From Actinomycetota bacterium (lineage in GTDB: Bacteria; Actinomycetota; Acidimicrobiia; Acidimicrobiales; Ilumatobacteraceae): 21,899 bases of DNA. This document shows positions 1 through 7,634 of the stretch, one piece after another. Positions within the stretch are counted from its first letter, which is position 1, and each line of letters begins with the position of its first letter. The position numbers were made by a program, and so were the translations under genes. The DNA is taken from assembly GCA_026393655.1 (NCBI GenBank), contig JAPKZT010000293.1, positions 1 through 21,899 on the forward strand, written 5' to 3'. The notes under the pieces are model-generated. The model was not told the origin of the DNA. It ran no database searches and saw only the letters and a program-made list of their open reading frames with translations.

Positions 1-116
1 GCAGTTGCAGTTAAGAATTAACTCGCCCTCAATAGACCAAGCCTCGGCATTTTTTTGTTCTACTTTTGTGTTCACAGTTTTTCTCTCTTTCGTTATTGTT
101 AAATCTGGGTTTTTAC

Positions 117-872
117 TTACGGATGAATATGACTTTGTGCGATATCGCCACCAGCAAACAGACTCGCCAATACTGCGACACCACAAATAGTTATTAATAC
201 TCCAAGTGGCAAAGTAATCCTTCGGCCAATCACGGGAAACTTCTCGATTGCCATAACAGCGGCGCTGAGCACCATGAACCAAATGTTTGTCAAGCCGCCG
301 ACAAATGCGAGCAACATCAAAGCCCAACAACAACCCAGGCATGTCACGCCATGGCGCAAACCCATTTTGAAACCACCGTTAATTCCGTCTCGCCAGTGGC
401 GCATAAAGAACTGCATCGGTGCAATACATTCTGATTGGCACTTCTGTTTGAGTGACGAAAACTGATAAAGGCCCGCGGTGATCAACAAACCTGCACTCAG
501 CAATTTGTTCAGCCCGTTGTGAGTGTCTAAGAAGTTCAATCCGGCGATCATCAACTGCAATGATGACGCGACTAGCGCGAATCCCAACCAAATCACCGAA
601 TAGCCCGACACAAATGCCCACCAAATAAGTTGCGTCGCATCGCGTGTGATGCTTCGCAATGACATCAAGACTGGAAACGCAGTTGTTGACATCATCACCA
701 GAGTCATCAACACCCACATCAAAAACACGTTCAATGCTGCATGCGATGATGCATGTTGATGCACAGCACTACTAGTGGTGATGTGAAGTCGGATCAGCAA
801 GAACCAACCACCAGCGATTGACAGCATAAATAACGGCCAAGGTGAGTTAGCGACCAATTTGCTCTCAACCAT
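117..872 (-). CDS. DUF2182 family integral membrane protein
   Basis: A 251-residue polytopic membrane protein matching the DUF2182 pattern (predicted metal-binding membrane proteins of unknown reaction). Visible family marks are a Met-rich first helix (WVLMTLVMMS), a paired-cysteine segment KQKCQSEC followed by a Pro and a WR-G motif, then HG-x-x-CLGCCW-A-L-M and a late EK pair between helices. Several hydrophobic stretches suggest about six membrane segments. The N-terminal loop carries three His (HQHASSH), which fits a metal-linked role but does not prove it. The ATG start has no Shine-Dalgarno site; a TATAGT box lies 8 nt upstream, so the mRNA may be leaderless. It diverges from the XRE regulator with only 24 bp between start codons, so that regulator may control it. 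The substrate or metal cannot be named. Confidence 0.85.
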   Translation of the reverse strand: MVESKLVANSPWPLFMLSIAGGWFLLIRLHITTSSAVHQHASSHAALNVFLMWVLMTLVMMSTTAFPVLMSLRSITRDATQLIWWAFVSGYSVIWLGFALVASSLQLMIAGLNFLDTHNGLNKLLSAGLLITAGLYQFSSLKQKCQSECIAPMQFFMRHWRDGINGGFKMGLRHGVTCLGCCWALMLLAFVGGLTNIWFMVLSAAVMAIEKFPVIGRRITLPLGVLITICGVAVLASLFAGGDIAQSHIHP

Positions 873-880
873 TGCTGATT

Positions 881-888
881 ACTATAGT
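881..888. promoter_or_regulatory. Palindromic shared -10 element of two divergent leaderless genes
   Basis: The 8-bp perfect palindrome ACTATAGT contains TATAGT on both strands. On plus, TATAGT (883-888) ends 8 nt before the GTG at 897. On minus, TATAGT (886-881) ends 8 nt before the ATG at 872. The symmetry and the lack of Shine-Dalgarno sequences suggest one bidirectional promoter core feeding two leaderless transcripts. No clear -35 box is seen on either side. Confidence 0.55.
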
Positions 889-896
889 TATCACTT

Positions 897-1691
897 GTGG
901 CGGTTAGCAAATTAAACAAAACGAACAACTTGTTGCAGTTCAATGCGCGCGGGTTTGCCCAGCTAATCCATCAACGGCGTCTACAACTCGGACTCTCAAC
1001 TCGTGATCTTGCCACTCGAGCAAAAATCTCACAACCATACGTCGTCTCCCTTGAGCGCGCTCGCGAAGCACCTCGAAGCACCTCGATAAAGAAGCGCAAC
1101 ACAAGCAACACGCCGACTGTTGATGTGATTGCACAACTGGCCCACGCTTTAGACATTGAGCCCGTAAAACTTTTTCAACAAGCAATGCACTTGGCTAGTC
1201 GCCATGTGCTTTTAGTTGTCGACAACTCAAGTGCGACGCCACTTCAAATAGTTCAGCATGCCAATAGCGACCACAGGCACATCGACATCAAATTACGCAA
1301 GCGAAACTCGCGACTTTACAAACCATCTGATATTACTGAGGCACTTTATAACCAACTACAAAATCTGCGCGACGAAATTGCGGGCAAAAGCCTCGGTTTA
1401 GTTTTCAGTCAGACTTCATCGACGATGACCAAAGTTGACAACCCGAATGCAGTAATCGCGTTTGAACATCAATGGGCAGATGTCGTAAACCAGGCAGCGT
1501 CTTCTGTAGGTGCTCATGCAATGTTCAACATCTGTGCATATAAAATTTCAGACTTGAAGTCGCTGAAAAATCCCCTCTCTACGGCGCGCGAACTATTTGA
1601 TGTGCACGAAGAAGTCTGGTCGTACCAAGATTCACGCCTGACAATCGGCACTAACAGCCAAAAACAAATCATTCAGCAACTCACAAAATAA
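897..1691 (+). CDS. XRE-family HTH transcriptional regulator with uncharacterised C-terminal domain
   Basis: A 264-residue protein with an N-terminal Cro/C1 (XRE)-type helix-turn-helix at about residues 19-95. The core reads LGLSTRDLATRAKISQPYV followed by SLERAREAPR and, after a Lys/Thr/Ser-rich insertion, PTVDVIAQLAHALDIEP, the usual end of the fold. This predicts a sequence-specific DNA-binding repressor or activator. Residues from about 100 onward form a mixed alpha/beta region that I do not recognise; it might sense a ligand or dimerise. The GTG start at 897 is the only start that keeps the whole HTH; it lacks a Shine-Dalgarno site and lies 8 nt behind a TATAGT box. The gene is divergent from the DUF2182 gene and 28 bp upstream of the acuI-like gene, so autoregulation or control of either neighbour is plausible. 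Confidence 0.8.
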   Translation: MAVSKLNKTNNLLQFNARGFAQLIHQRRLQLGLSTRDLATRAKISQPYVVSLERAREAPRSTSIKKRNTSNTPTVDVIAQLAHALDIEPVKLFQQAMHLASRHVLLVVDNSSATPLQIVQHANSDHRHIDIKLRKRNSRLYKPSDITEALYNQLQNLRDEIAGKSLGLVFSQTSSTMTKVDNPNAVIAFEHQWADVVNQAASSVGAHAMFNICAYKISDLKSLKNPLSTARELFDVHEEVWSYQDSRLTIGTNSQKQIIQQLTK

Positions 1692-1719
1692 ACAAATCAC
1701 ACGAAACGAGAACAACAAA

Positions 1720-2724
1720 ATGAACACACCAAATACATCACGAGCATTTACAGTTGGCAAAACCGAATCAGGCTGGGCACACAAAATAGTTGAGATGCCA
1801 ATTGATCAACTCGGCGACGGCGATGTGCTCATACAAGTCGAATTTTCTGGCATCAACTTCAAAGACGGACTCGCCAGCACTGAAGCAGGCCGCATCGCTC
1901 GCATTGATCCGCTTATCGGCGGCGTTGATCTCGCCGGCAAAGTCGTCGAATCATCAAACCCGAACATAAAAATCGGCGACAATGTAATTGCTCACGGATA
2001 CGACATTGGCGTTGCTCATCACGGCGGATTTTCGCAATACGCTCGCATGCAATCGTCGTGGCTCGTGCCAATGCCCGCCGGTCTCGACTCACGCACCGCA
2101 ATGATGATCGGTACTGCGGGTTACACCGCCGCACTTTCAGTTGATGCACTTGAAAAAGCAGGCCTCAAGCCGGGCACGGGACCAGTTCTAGTTACTGGCG
2201 CAACCGGCGGCGTCGGTTCAGTTGCTGTCGGCATGCTCGCCTTGCGCGGTTACGAAGTTGTCGCTAGCACCGGCAAACCAGAAACTGCCGAGTGGCTCAA
2301 GCAAATTGGCGCCAGTGAAATAATCGACCGAACAGAAACTTCGGCTGAGTCAGCAAAACCACTTGACCGCGAGCGCTGGGCAGGCGCGATCGACTGTGTT
2401 GGTGGCGCAACACTCGCCAACATTTTGCGTACTTTGAAATATGGGTGCAGCGTTGCCGCGAGTGGACTCACCGGTGGCACAAATTTGCCAACATCTGTTT
2501 TGCCATTTATATTGCGCGGCGTAAATTTGCTGGGCATCGACAGCGTGCAGACACCGATCGAACCGCGCAAGGCAATGTGGCAACGAATCGCTACAGATCT
2601 AAAACCAACATGGCTTGAAACGCAAAACGTTGAGATCATCGGCCTCGACGACCTCAGTGCGCAACTTGACAAAATTTTGGCTGGCAAGATGCGCGGTCGC
2701 GTGCTGGTTAATCCGCATTTATAA
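1720..2724 (+). CDS. acuI: YhdH/AcuI-family NADPH-dependent acryloyl-CoA reductase (MDR superfamily)
   Basis: A 334-residue zinc-free medium-chain dehydrogenase/reductase of the YhdH/YhfP type. Family marks are SGINFKDGLA near residue 43, a PLIGGVDLAG stretch, the GGFSQYARM segment, and the nucleotide-binding loop VTGATGGVGSVAVGMLA near residue 158. The end matches the group (KILAGKMRGRVLVNP). Characterised members reduce acryloyl-CoA to propionyl-CoA with NADPH in the cytoplasm, in DMSP or 3-hydroxypropionate metabolism or as detoxification. No other DMSP gene is visible here, so a general enoyl/quinone reductase role is possible. It follows the XRE gene by 28 bp on the same strand and may be cotranscribed. 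The length is normal for the family. Confidence 0.83.
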   Translation: MNTPNTSRAFTVGKTESGWAHKIVEMPIDQLGDGDVLIQVEFSGINFKDGLASTEAGRIARIDPLIGGVDLAGKVVESSNPNIKIGDNVIAHGYDIGVAHHGGFSQYARMQSSWLVPMPAGLDSRTAMMIGTAGYTAALSVDALEKAGLKPGTGPVLVTGATGGVGSVAVGMLALRGYEVVASTGKPETAEWLKQIGASEIIDRTETSAESAKPLDRERWAGAIDCVGGATLANILRTLKYGCSVAASGLTGGTNLPTSVLPFILRGVNLLGIDSVQTPIEPRKAMWQRIATDLKPTWLETQNVEIIGLDDLSAQLDKILAGKMRGRVLVNPHL

Positions 2725-2766
2725 ATTTAACGATTTATAGATTTATCGCGTCTACCTGAACTGCGT

Positions 2767-2796
2767 TATTATTTAGCCAAACGCACAAAGGACAAC
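2767..2796 (+). promoter_or_regulatory. Candidate -10 box and ribosome binding site of the aldolase gene
   Basis: TATTAT at 2767-2772 could be a -10 box. AAAGGA at 2788-2793 is a good Shine-Dalgarno match 7 nt before the ATG at 2801 and fixes that start. No convincing -35 is present. Confidence 0.35.
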
Positions 2797-2800
2797 ACGC

Positions 2801-3700
2801 ATGAGCGCAAGCATCAATCCAGAACAACTTCAAAAAGCCAAAACCGACAAAGGCTTCATCGCCGCACTCGACCAAAGTGGTGGCAGCACGCCTAAGGCGC
2901 TGAAACTCTACGGTGTCGAAGAATCAGAGTATAAAAACGATGCAGAGATGTTCGATCTTGTTCACGCGATGCGAACTCGAATCATTAAAAGTCCGGCGTT
3001 CACGGGTTCGCGAATTCTTGGCGCGATTTTGTTTGAAATGACAATGAACCGCACAATTGATGGCAAAGGCACAGCCGAATTTCTCTGGCAGAACAAGCAG
3101 ATCTTGCCATTCTTGAAAATCGACAACGGCCTCGCCGATGAAACAAATGGCGCTCAGATAATGAAGCCGATACCAGAACTCGGCACGCGACTTGAGAGCG
3201 CCAAATCGCACGGAGTTTTCGGCACAAAAATGCGATCGGTGATCAAACTTGCCAATAAAACTGGTGTAAGCGATGTCGTCAAACAGCAATTTGAAATCGG
3301 CAAACAAATTGTTGCTGCCGGTCTTGTGCCAATTATCGAACCAGAAGTTGACATCAATAGCCCAGAGAAAAACGCTGCTGAAGTTTTGTTGAAATCCGAA
3401 ATAATTAGCCAACTCAACGCTCTAAGTAGCGACCAAAACGTAATGCTCAAACTGACATTGCCAAACGAAACTGGTTTTTACGCAGATCTCGTCAAACACC
3501 CACGAGTCGTGCGCGTGGTCGCACTCTCTGGTGGTTACAGCCGCGAAGATGCCAACAAAAAACTGTCGCAGAATCACGGAGTAATCGCAAGTTTTTCGCG
3601 CGCACTAACCGAGGGCCTTTCAGCGCAACAGTCTGAGACGCAATTCAACGGCGCGCTAGACGCCGCGATTCAAGCCATTTTTGTGGCTTCTAATACATAA
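2801..3700 (+). CDS. fda: Class I fructose-bisphosphate aldolase
   Basis: A 299-residue aldolase of the bacterial class I (Schiff-base) family, which interconverts fructose 1,6-bisphosphate with dihydroxyacetone phosphate and glyceraldehyde 3-phosphate in glycolysis and gluconeogenesis. Visible marks are AALDQSGGSTPK (residues 21-32), the SPAF and ILFE stretches, LKIDNGL (105-111), GTKMRSVI (141-148), IIEPEVDI (178-185) and NVMLKLTLP, where Lys217 should form the Schiff base with the substrate. SGGYSRE near residue 245 fits the phosphate-binding loop. Being metal-independent, it differs from the zinc-dependent class II enzyme usual in Actinobacteria; whether this genome also has class II cannot be seen. 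A good Shine-Dalgarno site supports the start. It appears monocistronic. Confidence 0.92.
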   Translation: MSASINPEQLQKAKTDKGFIAALDQSGGSTPKALKLYGVEESEYKNDAEMFDLVHAMRTRIIKSPAFTGSRILGAILFEMTMNRTIDGKGTAEFLWQNKQILPFLKIDNGLADETNGAQIMKPIPELGTRLESAKSHGVFGTKMRSVIKLANKTGVSDVVKQQFEIGKQIVAAGLVPIIEPEVDINSPEKNAAEVLLKSEIISQLNALSSDQNVMLKLTLPNETGFYADLVKHPRVVRVVALSGGYSREDANKKLSQNHGVIASFSRALTEGLSAQQSETQFNGALDAAIQAIFVASNT

Positions 3701-3718
3701 AATTTGTAGCCACGAAAA
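3678..3718 (+). terminator. Possible stem-loop at the end of the aldolase gene
   Basis: TTTTTGTGGCT (3678-3688) pairs with AGCCACGAAAA (3708-3718), 11 pairs with one G-U, around a 19-nt loop that includes the stop codon. No T-run follows on plus, so it is either a weak terminator or an mRNA 3' structure. Confidence 0.3.
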
Positions 3719-3768
3719 CAGAACCTGTAAAAGCCATATAAAATAAGGGTTGCCTATCACCCATCTCG

Positions 3769-3788
3769 CATAATTTTGTGCGTATCAT
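3769..3788 (+). promoter_or_regulatory. Candidate -10 boxes of the HU gene
   Basis: Two options are present. TATCAT at 3783-3788 ends 8 nt before the ATG at 3797, the same spacing as at the two leaderless-looking genes around 881. CATAAT at 3769-3774 would give a short leader. No Shine-Dalgarno sequence precedes the start, which favours the leaderless option. Confidence 0.4.
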
Positions 3789-3796
3789 CTTGGCAT

Positions 3797-4147
3797 ATGA
3801 AAAAACGTGACCTCATCCAAGCAGTAGCAATCCACGCCGACGTTGACAAAAAAACAGCAACTGCTGTTGTCGAAGGCACAATTGACGTAATCCTGGCAAC
3901 AGTTGCCAGCGGTGATGTCGTGAACATTTCGGGCTTCGCAAAGTTTGCCAAGAAGTCTCGCCCAGCGCGCATGGCTCGCAACCCGGCAACTGGTGAGCAA
4001 GTGCAAGTTAAGGCAAAGACTGTTGCAAAAATTACAGCGCTTAAAGGATTCAAAGACATCGCGCTTGGCGTTGCGTCACCACCAAAAATCATTACAGTGC
4101 GCAAGCCTGTTGTTGAGCCAAAAGGCGCTGCCGCTAAAAAGCGATAA
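3797..4147 (+). CDS. hup: HU-family nucleoid DNA-binding protein
   Basis: A 116-residue histone-like protein that bends and compacts DNA as a dimer. The N-terminus MKKRDLIQAVA, the helix ending in ILATVASGD, the VNISGFAKF turn and the DNA-binding beta-arm containing ARMARNPATGEQVQVKA with the conserved Arg-Asn-Pro are all in place, ending in KALKG-like TALKGFKDIAL. About 25 residues follow the HU fold (Pro, Lys, Val and Ala rich, ending AAAKKR). This is a short basic tail, much shorter than the long Lys/Ala tails of mycobacterial HU. I chose the ATG at 3797 rather than an in-frame ATG 21 nt upstream because the upstream seven residues (MCVSSWH) are not HU-like. It is flanked by unrelated genes and likely has its own promoter. 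Confidence 0.92.
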   Translation: MKKRDLIQAVAIHADVDKKTATAVVEGTIDVILATVASGDVVNISGFAKFAKKSRPARMARNPATGEQVQVKAKTVAKITALKGFKDIALGVASPPKIITVRKPVVEPKGAAAKKR

Positions 4148-4158
4148 CAAAACTCATC

Positions 4159-4184
4159 TACTAAACGTTTTTTAATTTTTAGTA
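4159..4184 (+). terminator. Possible weak terminator after HU
   Basis: TACTAAA (4159-4165) and TTTAGTA (4178-4184) form a 7-bp AT-rich stem around a 12-nt T-rich loop. It lies 12 bp after the HU stop and just ahead of the next promoter. Confidence 0.3.
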
Positions 4185-4202
4185 CTAATTGTGTAGTTTG
4201 TT

Positions 4203-4208
4203 TATAAT
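4203..4208 (+). promoter_or_regulatory. Candidate -10 box of the YHYH-protein gene
   Basis: A perfect TATAAT lies 19 nt before the ATG at 4228, predicting a leader of about 13 nt. No good -35 hexamer is found at 16-19 nt spacing. No strong Shine-Dalgarno is seen. Confidence 0.45.
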
Positions 4209-4227
4209 GCGGTAATACGGTGTTCGG

Positions 4228-6363
4228 ATGTTCAAAAAACCGGCTTTAGTAGTTCTATTCTCAATTCTCGTTGCAACAGCGAATTTCTCGAATGCTCTTG
4301 CGGCACCAGCCACCGACATTAAGTGGCGAGAGACCCCGCTGCCACCGTCTTCCGTAATTTCTGTAAATGAACTTGCGAATTCAAATTCAAGTGGCAAAAA
4401 AACTTGGGCTGTCAAGGGCGACTGCTCGATAGATAAAGCAAAAACGCAGGTCACGACGATGGCCTCTGGTACTTGCATCGTGACTTTAAAGATTGCCAAA
4501 AAAGGAAGTTTCAAAGCAATCGCCGCGACAAAGGCACTTTCGATTAGTGGCTCAGGCGCTACTAATACTTCTGCAACAACTGGCACGACAGTTACAACCG
4601 TTGCGACCGTAGCAACATCTAGTAACAGTCCGATTTATTACACACCAGCGCCATTTTCGGTGATTCTCAAAAAGTCACTACCTGGTAAAACATTGTCTGC
4701 GCTTTCTGCAGTCGCTAATCGATCAAAATTTGTACTCGCCGACGCAAGTTCTGGTTCGCTTTCGTCAAACTTTTTGACAATTGATTCGTCGTCTGCTTAT
4801 TCGGCACCGGCTTCAAGTTTTACGGCTCAAACTTATGAGAGTTACCTCAAAGGGATGTTCTCGGCAGTTTCAGATACCACAGATACAACGCAATTCAGAA
4901 TTGACTCGGTTTTGCACAATATTTATTCACTCGACTTTGATGCAGCAAATGCAAACAAACTAGTTTTTAAACTCAACTGGGGATGGACAACTGGATCGCC
5001 TGGTTTTATTTCGTTTAGTTATGACCAATCGACAAACTTACTGCAGGCAAAAAAACGGTACGTACTAAACACTTCTTCCTACACTCATTCGCTAGACGGT
5101 GGGTTTAGCGCCGCAAATTATTATGTGAAGTTGAGCGGAGGTGTTTACTCACTCGTTGCGTCTGCTGGTGACGCAACAAAGTTGTACATGTTCAAGTCTC
5201 CAATCGACTACGACATGCCTCTCGACTTCAACCCTGACAGTGTTGGTTTTGTTTCTAACGACAGAGTTTCACTTGCAACAATTACGCGGAGAAATCCAAT
5301 TACCGACCTAATCAGTTCAGATAATAAATTGCGAGATGTCTCTGCCACCTACAAACCACAGATTGCGGTTGCAGGTTCGAATTCGGCGACAAAGACTGCC
5401 GCTGATACAAAGCTCGCCGAGATCAAAAAACTTGTTGAAGCACAAGGCGGAAAATTACGCTACGACACCTTGGCCTACCAAAATTTTCGCGAGGGCGCAC
5501 TCGGTGTGACTCTTCAGAGCAACAGCATCGCTGACGGCACTCTTGGCCAATTAACTGCGCCATACGTCTACTTCACAAACGAGAAAGATTCAGCAGGTAC
5601 TTATCATCCGTTCATGATTATCGCGAGCTTTTCGATTTCCGATAAACCGAACCTACTTAACGATGTACGTCGACCGCCGGGTGCTGGCGGAGGCGGAGGT
5701 TACGGAACGTCAAATGTCACTCGCGATGCAACCCTTCAGATGGCATTCACCAAGATTCCAATGCGTGACTACGGATTGGTCTCGTCAATTGCAGAAAACA
5801 CTTTGCCGAAGTCACTTTGGTCTGAAGTTGGCAGCGTCGGAGCGGTGACTACTTATAACTACGCAAGCACGAGCACAAATGGCGTTGCTTATGACGGTGT
5901 CGATATTTATCCAGCAATGAACAACACAATGTCGCAAAGCCAGGCAGCAGCAGAAATTTGCAGCATCGGAATTCACGTTGGTCAGGGCATGGGCCTTCAC
6001 TATCACGCTGATGGTTTTAGTGCCCTAAGTAACGGACTTAGTCTTTACAACGCTGATGACTACACCGGTAAAACGCACCCACCGCTAATCGGATTCGGTT
6101 GGGACGGAATTGCCTTGTTTGGCAAGTACATCGCTTCAAACGCATCAATGCTTGGTTACGGAGTAGCCCTCGACGATTTCGGCGGTCACGATCACGACGG
6201 TATCGGCTATCACTATCACGCCCATACTGCACCAGCGACTAGCAATCTCGGAAAGCCCTACACCTTGCACCTTTTATTGAAAGGTGCTTGGCGTGGAAAG
6301 ATCAATAGCGTTCCAAATTTTTGGACTGAATTTAAGGATTCAAGAACATATTTCGGGGGCTGA
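4228..6363 (+). CDS. Secreted YHYH-domain protein with N-terminal Ig-like segment
   Basis: A 711-residue predicted exported protein. Residues 1-26 form a Sec signal peptide (MFKKPALVVLF... ending ALAAPA). Residues about 30-110 resemble short actinobacterial Ig-like modules, with the pattern TWAVKGDCSI ... SGTCIVTLKIA. A Thr/Ser/Val-rich linker follows (about 112-135). The middle is a large, probably beta-rich region I do not recognise. The C-terminal third holds His-rich motifs: GMGLHYHADG near residue 588, FGGHDHDGIG, and YHYHAH at 661-666, the signature of the YHYH domain family, whose function is not established; the histidines suggest metal binding. A Gly-rich loop (GAGGGGGYG) precedes it. 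The gene converges on the pilus operon and shares its terminator hairpin, so it may be a surface or pilus-associated factor, but that is only positional inference. Confidence 0.75.
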   Translation: MFKKPALVVLFSILVATANFSNALAAPATDIKWRETPLPPSSVISVNELANSNSSGKKTWAVKGDCSIDKAKTQVTTMASGTCIVTLKIAKKGSFKAIAATKALSISGSGATNTSATTGTTVTTVATVATSSNSPIYYTPAPFSVILKKSLPGKTLSALSAVANRSKFVLADASSGSLSSNFLTIDSSSAYSAPASSFTAQTYESYLKGMFSAVSDTTDTTQFRIDSVLHNIYSLDFDAANANKLVFKLNWGWTTGSPGFISFSYDQSTNLLQAKKRYVLNTSSYTHSLDGGFSAANYYVKLSGGVYSLVASAGDATKLYMFKSPIDYDMPLDFNPDSVGFVSNDRVSLATITRRNPITDLISSDNKLRDVSATYKPQIAVAGSNSATKTAADTKLAEIKKLVEAQGGKLRYDTLAYQNFREGALGVTLQSNSIADGTLGQLTAPYVYFTNEKDSAGTYHPFMIIASFSISDKPNLLNDVRRPPGAGGGGGYGTSNVTRDATLQMAFTKIPMRDYGLVSSIAENTLPKSLWSEVGSVGAVTTYNYASTSTNGVAYDGVDIYPAMNNTMSQSQAAAEICSIGIHVGQGMGLHYHADGFSALSNGLSLYNADDYTGKTHPPLIGFGWDGIALFGKYIASNASMLGYGVALDDFGGHDHDGIGYHYHAHTAPATSNLGKPYTLHLLLKGAWRGKINSVPNFWTEFKDSRTYFGG

Positions 6364-6369
6364 TCTTGC

Positions 6370-6403
6370 TGGCTAGTTGGCTAGTCAACTAGCGAACTAG
6401 CCA
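6370..6403. terminator. Bidirectional terminator-like hairpin built from CTAG repeats
   Basis: TGGCTAGTT (from 6370) pairs with AACTAGCCA (to 6403), and after one mismatch the stem continues for six more pairs to a TCAA loop. Four CTAG tetramers recur every 8 nt. The hairpin lies between convergent genes and contains the pilC stop codon. No long T-run is present on either strand. Confidence 0.55.
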
Positions 6404-7614
6404 ACGATTGTTACGAGTTGGAAGATCGGTAAGTACAGCGCGATTACTGCTGTACCTACGATCACACCGAGACCCAAAATCAAATACGGCTCAATTGCTT
6501 TTGCGAAATCTTCACCATCACGTTTTAGATCTTCTTCGGTATCAGCCGCATACCGCCCAAGAACACCTGCGAGATCTCCGGAAGCATCACCGACTGCTGC
6601 CAAATCGCGAAACACTAATGGCAACTCGTCGATACTCGAAAATGAGTCGGTAACAGACTCGCCTTGAGCAATTAAATTTTGGATCCCCTGAAATGCTTCT
6701 TGAAACACGACATTTCCACTTGCCTCACCAGTCATTTCTAGAGAATCAAGCATTGAAACTTTCGCTTTGAGCAAAGCGCTCAACGTTGCCGAACTACGAG
6801 TAGTGATTGACCGATGAATTAGAGCGCCGAGTCGAGGAACCTTTAGAAATAAGTTATCTGTGATAATTCGCCCAGTTGGAATCTTTCGAAGAAGGAACAT
6901 CAGCACAATCAACAAACCCAAAATAGTGGGAAACGCCCAGGCTTGCCGCGTGAGCGTGATACTCAGATTAACTACAAACTGAGTTAATGCAGGCAACGGC
7001 GCGTTTAGTTGCGAGTACATGTCAACGAAGCGTGGCACCACAAAGAAAACCATCGCCAACAAAACCGTGATTGTTGTTGACATCACAGCGAGCGGATATT
7101 GAACTGCGCGCTTCAGATTTTTTCGCAATCTAATTTGCGCATCACACAAATCTATGATGCCCTTAAATGTTGCGACTAGTGACCCTGTGGCCTCGCCAGC
7201 TTTGATCATCGCAGTCGGAACTTTGCCGAGACGATGCTGTTGGGCAACGAATGCGTCGCCGACGCCCATTCCTGCTTCGAGATCAAGTCGAATTTTTGTC
7301 ATCACTCGTGCCGGTCGCTTGCCTGGTCGTTGATCTGTAATTAGTTCGCAAGCCTCCGGAAGGCGGATACCACTGGTCAACAAACTTGAAAGATTACGGC
7401 AGATCCAAAGCACTTCTTCAAGCGGCAATCTTGGATGAATGAAATCTAAGTCTCTTGAAAACAGGTCGAAGAATATCCGCCGCCTAAGTCGCTTTACATA
7501 GACCCCGCGACGATACAACTTGGCCTTCGCAGATTCGCGATCAACAGAGACAATTTGACCCTTGCGTTTACGTTCGAGTCGATCGGAACCCTTAAAAAAG
7601 TATGTGTGAGACAT
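6397..7614 (-). CDS. pilC: Type IV pilus inner-membrane platform protein PilC (GspF family)
   Basis: A 405-residue protein with two tandem T2SSF domains (about residues 68-190 and 275-398), the standard PilC/GspF layout and length. The first domain shows LSSLLTSGIRLPEACELI and later KAGEATGSL; the second repeats it as LSALLKAKVSMLDSLEMTGE and GDASGDLAGVL. Membrane segments lie near residues 172-195, 220-243 and 375-400. It is the cytoplasmic-membrane platform on which the PilB ATPase acts to insert pilin subunits. The N-terminus (about 60 residues, very basic) is diverged. It is the last gene of the operon PilMN-PilO-PilB-PilC, 20 bp after pilB. No Shine-Dalgarno site precedes the ATG, so translation may be weak or coupled. 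Confidence 0.93.
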   Translation of the reverse strand: MSHTYFFKGSDRLERKRKGQIVSVDRESAKAKLYRRGVYVKRLRRRIFFDLFSRDLDFIHPRLPLEEVLWICRNLSSLLTSGIRLPEACELITDQRPGKRPARVMTKIRLDLEAGMGVGDAFVAQQHRLGKVPTAMIKAGEATGSLVATFKGIIDLCDAQIRLRKNLKRAVQYPLAVMSTTITVLLAMVFFVVPRFVDMYSQLNAPLPALTQFVVNLSITLTRQAWAFPTILGLLIVLMFLLRKIPTGRIITDNLFLKVPRLGALIHRSITTRSSATLSALLKAKVSMLDSLEMTGEASGNVVFQEAFQGIQNLIAQGESVTDSFSSIDELPLVFRDLAAVGDASGDLAGVLGRYAADTEEDLKRDGEDFAKAIEPYLILGLGVIVGTAVIALYLPIFQLVTIVG

Positions 7615-7634
7615 TAATTATTAGACAGTATAAA

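Noticed and set aside
5..190. Open frame of 61 codons on plus at the left edge
   Set aside because: It runs into the 3' end of the DUF2182 gene on the other strand and has no ribosome site, domain or protein-like composition.
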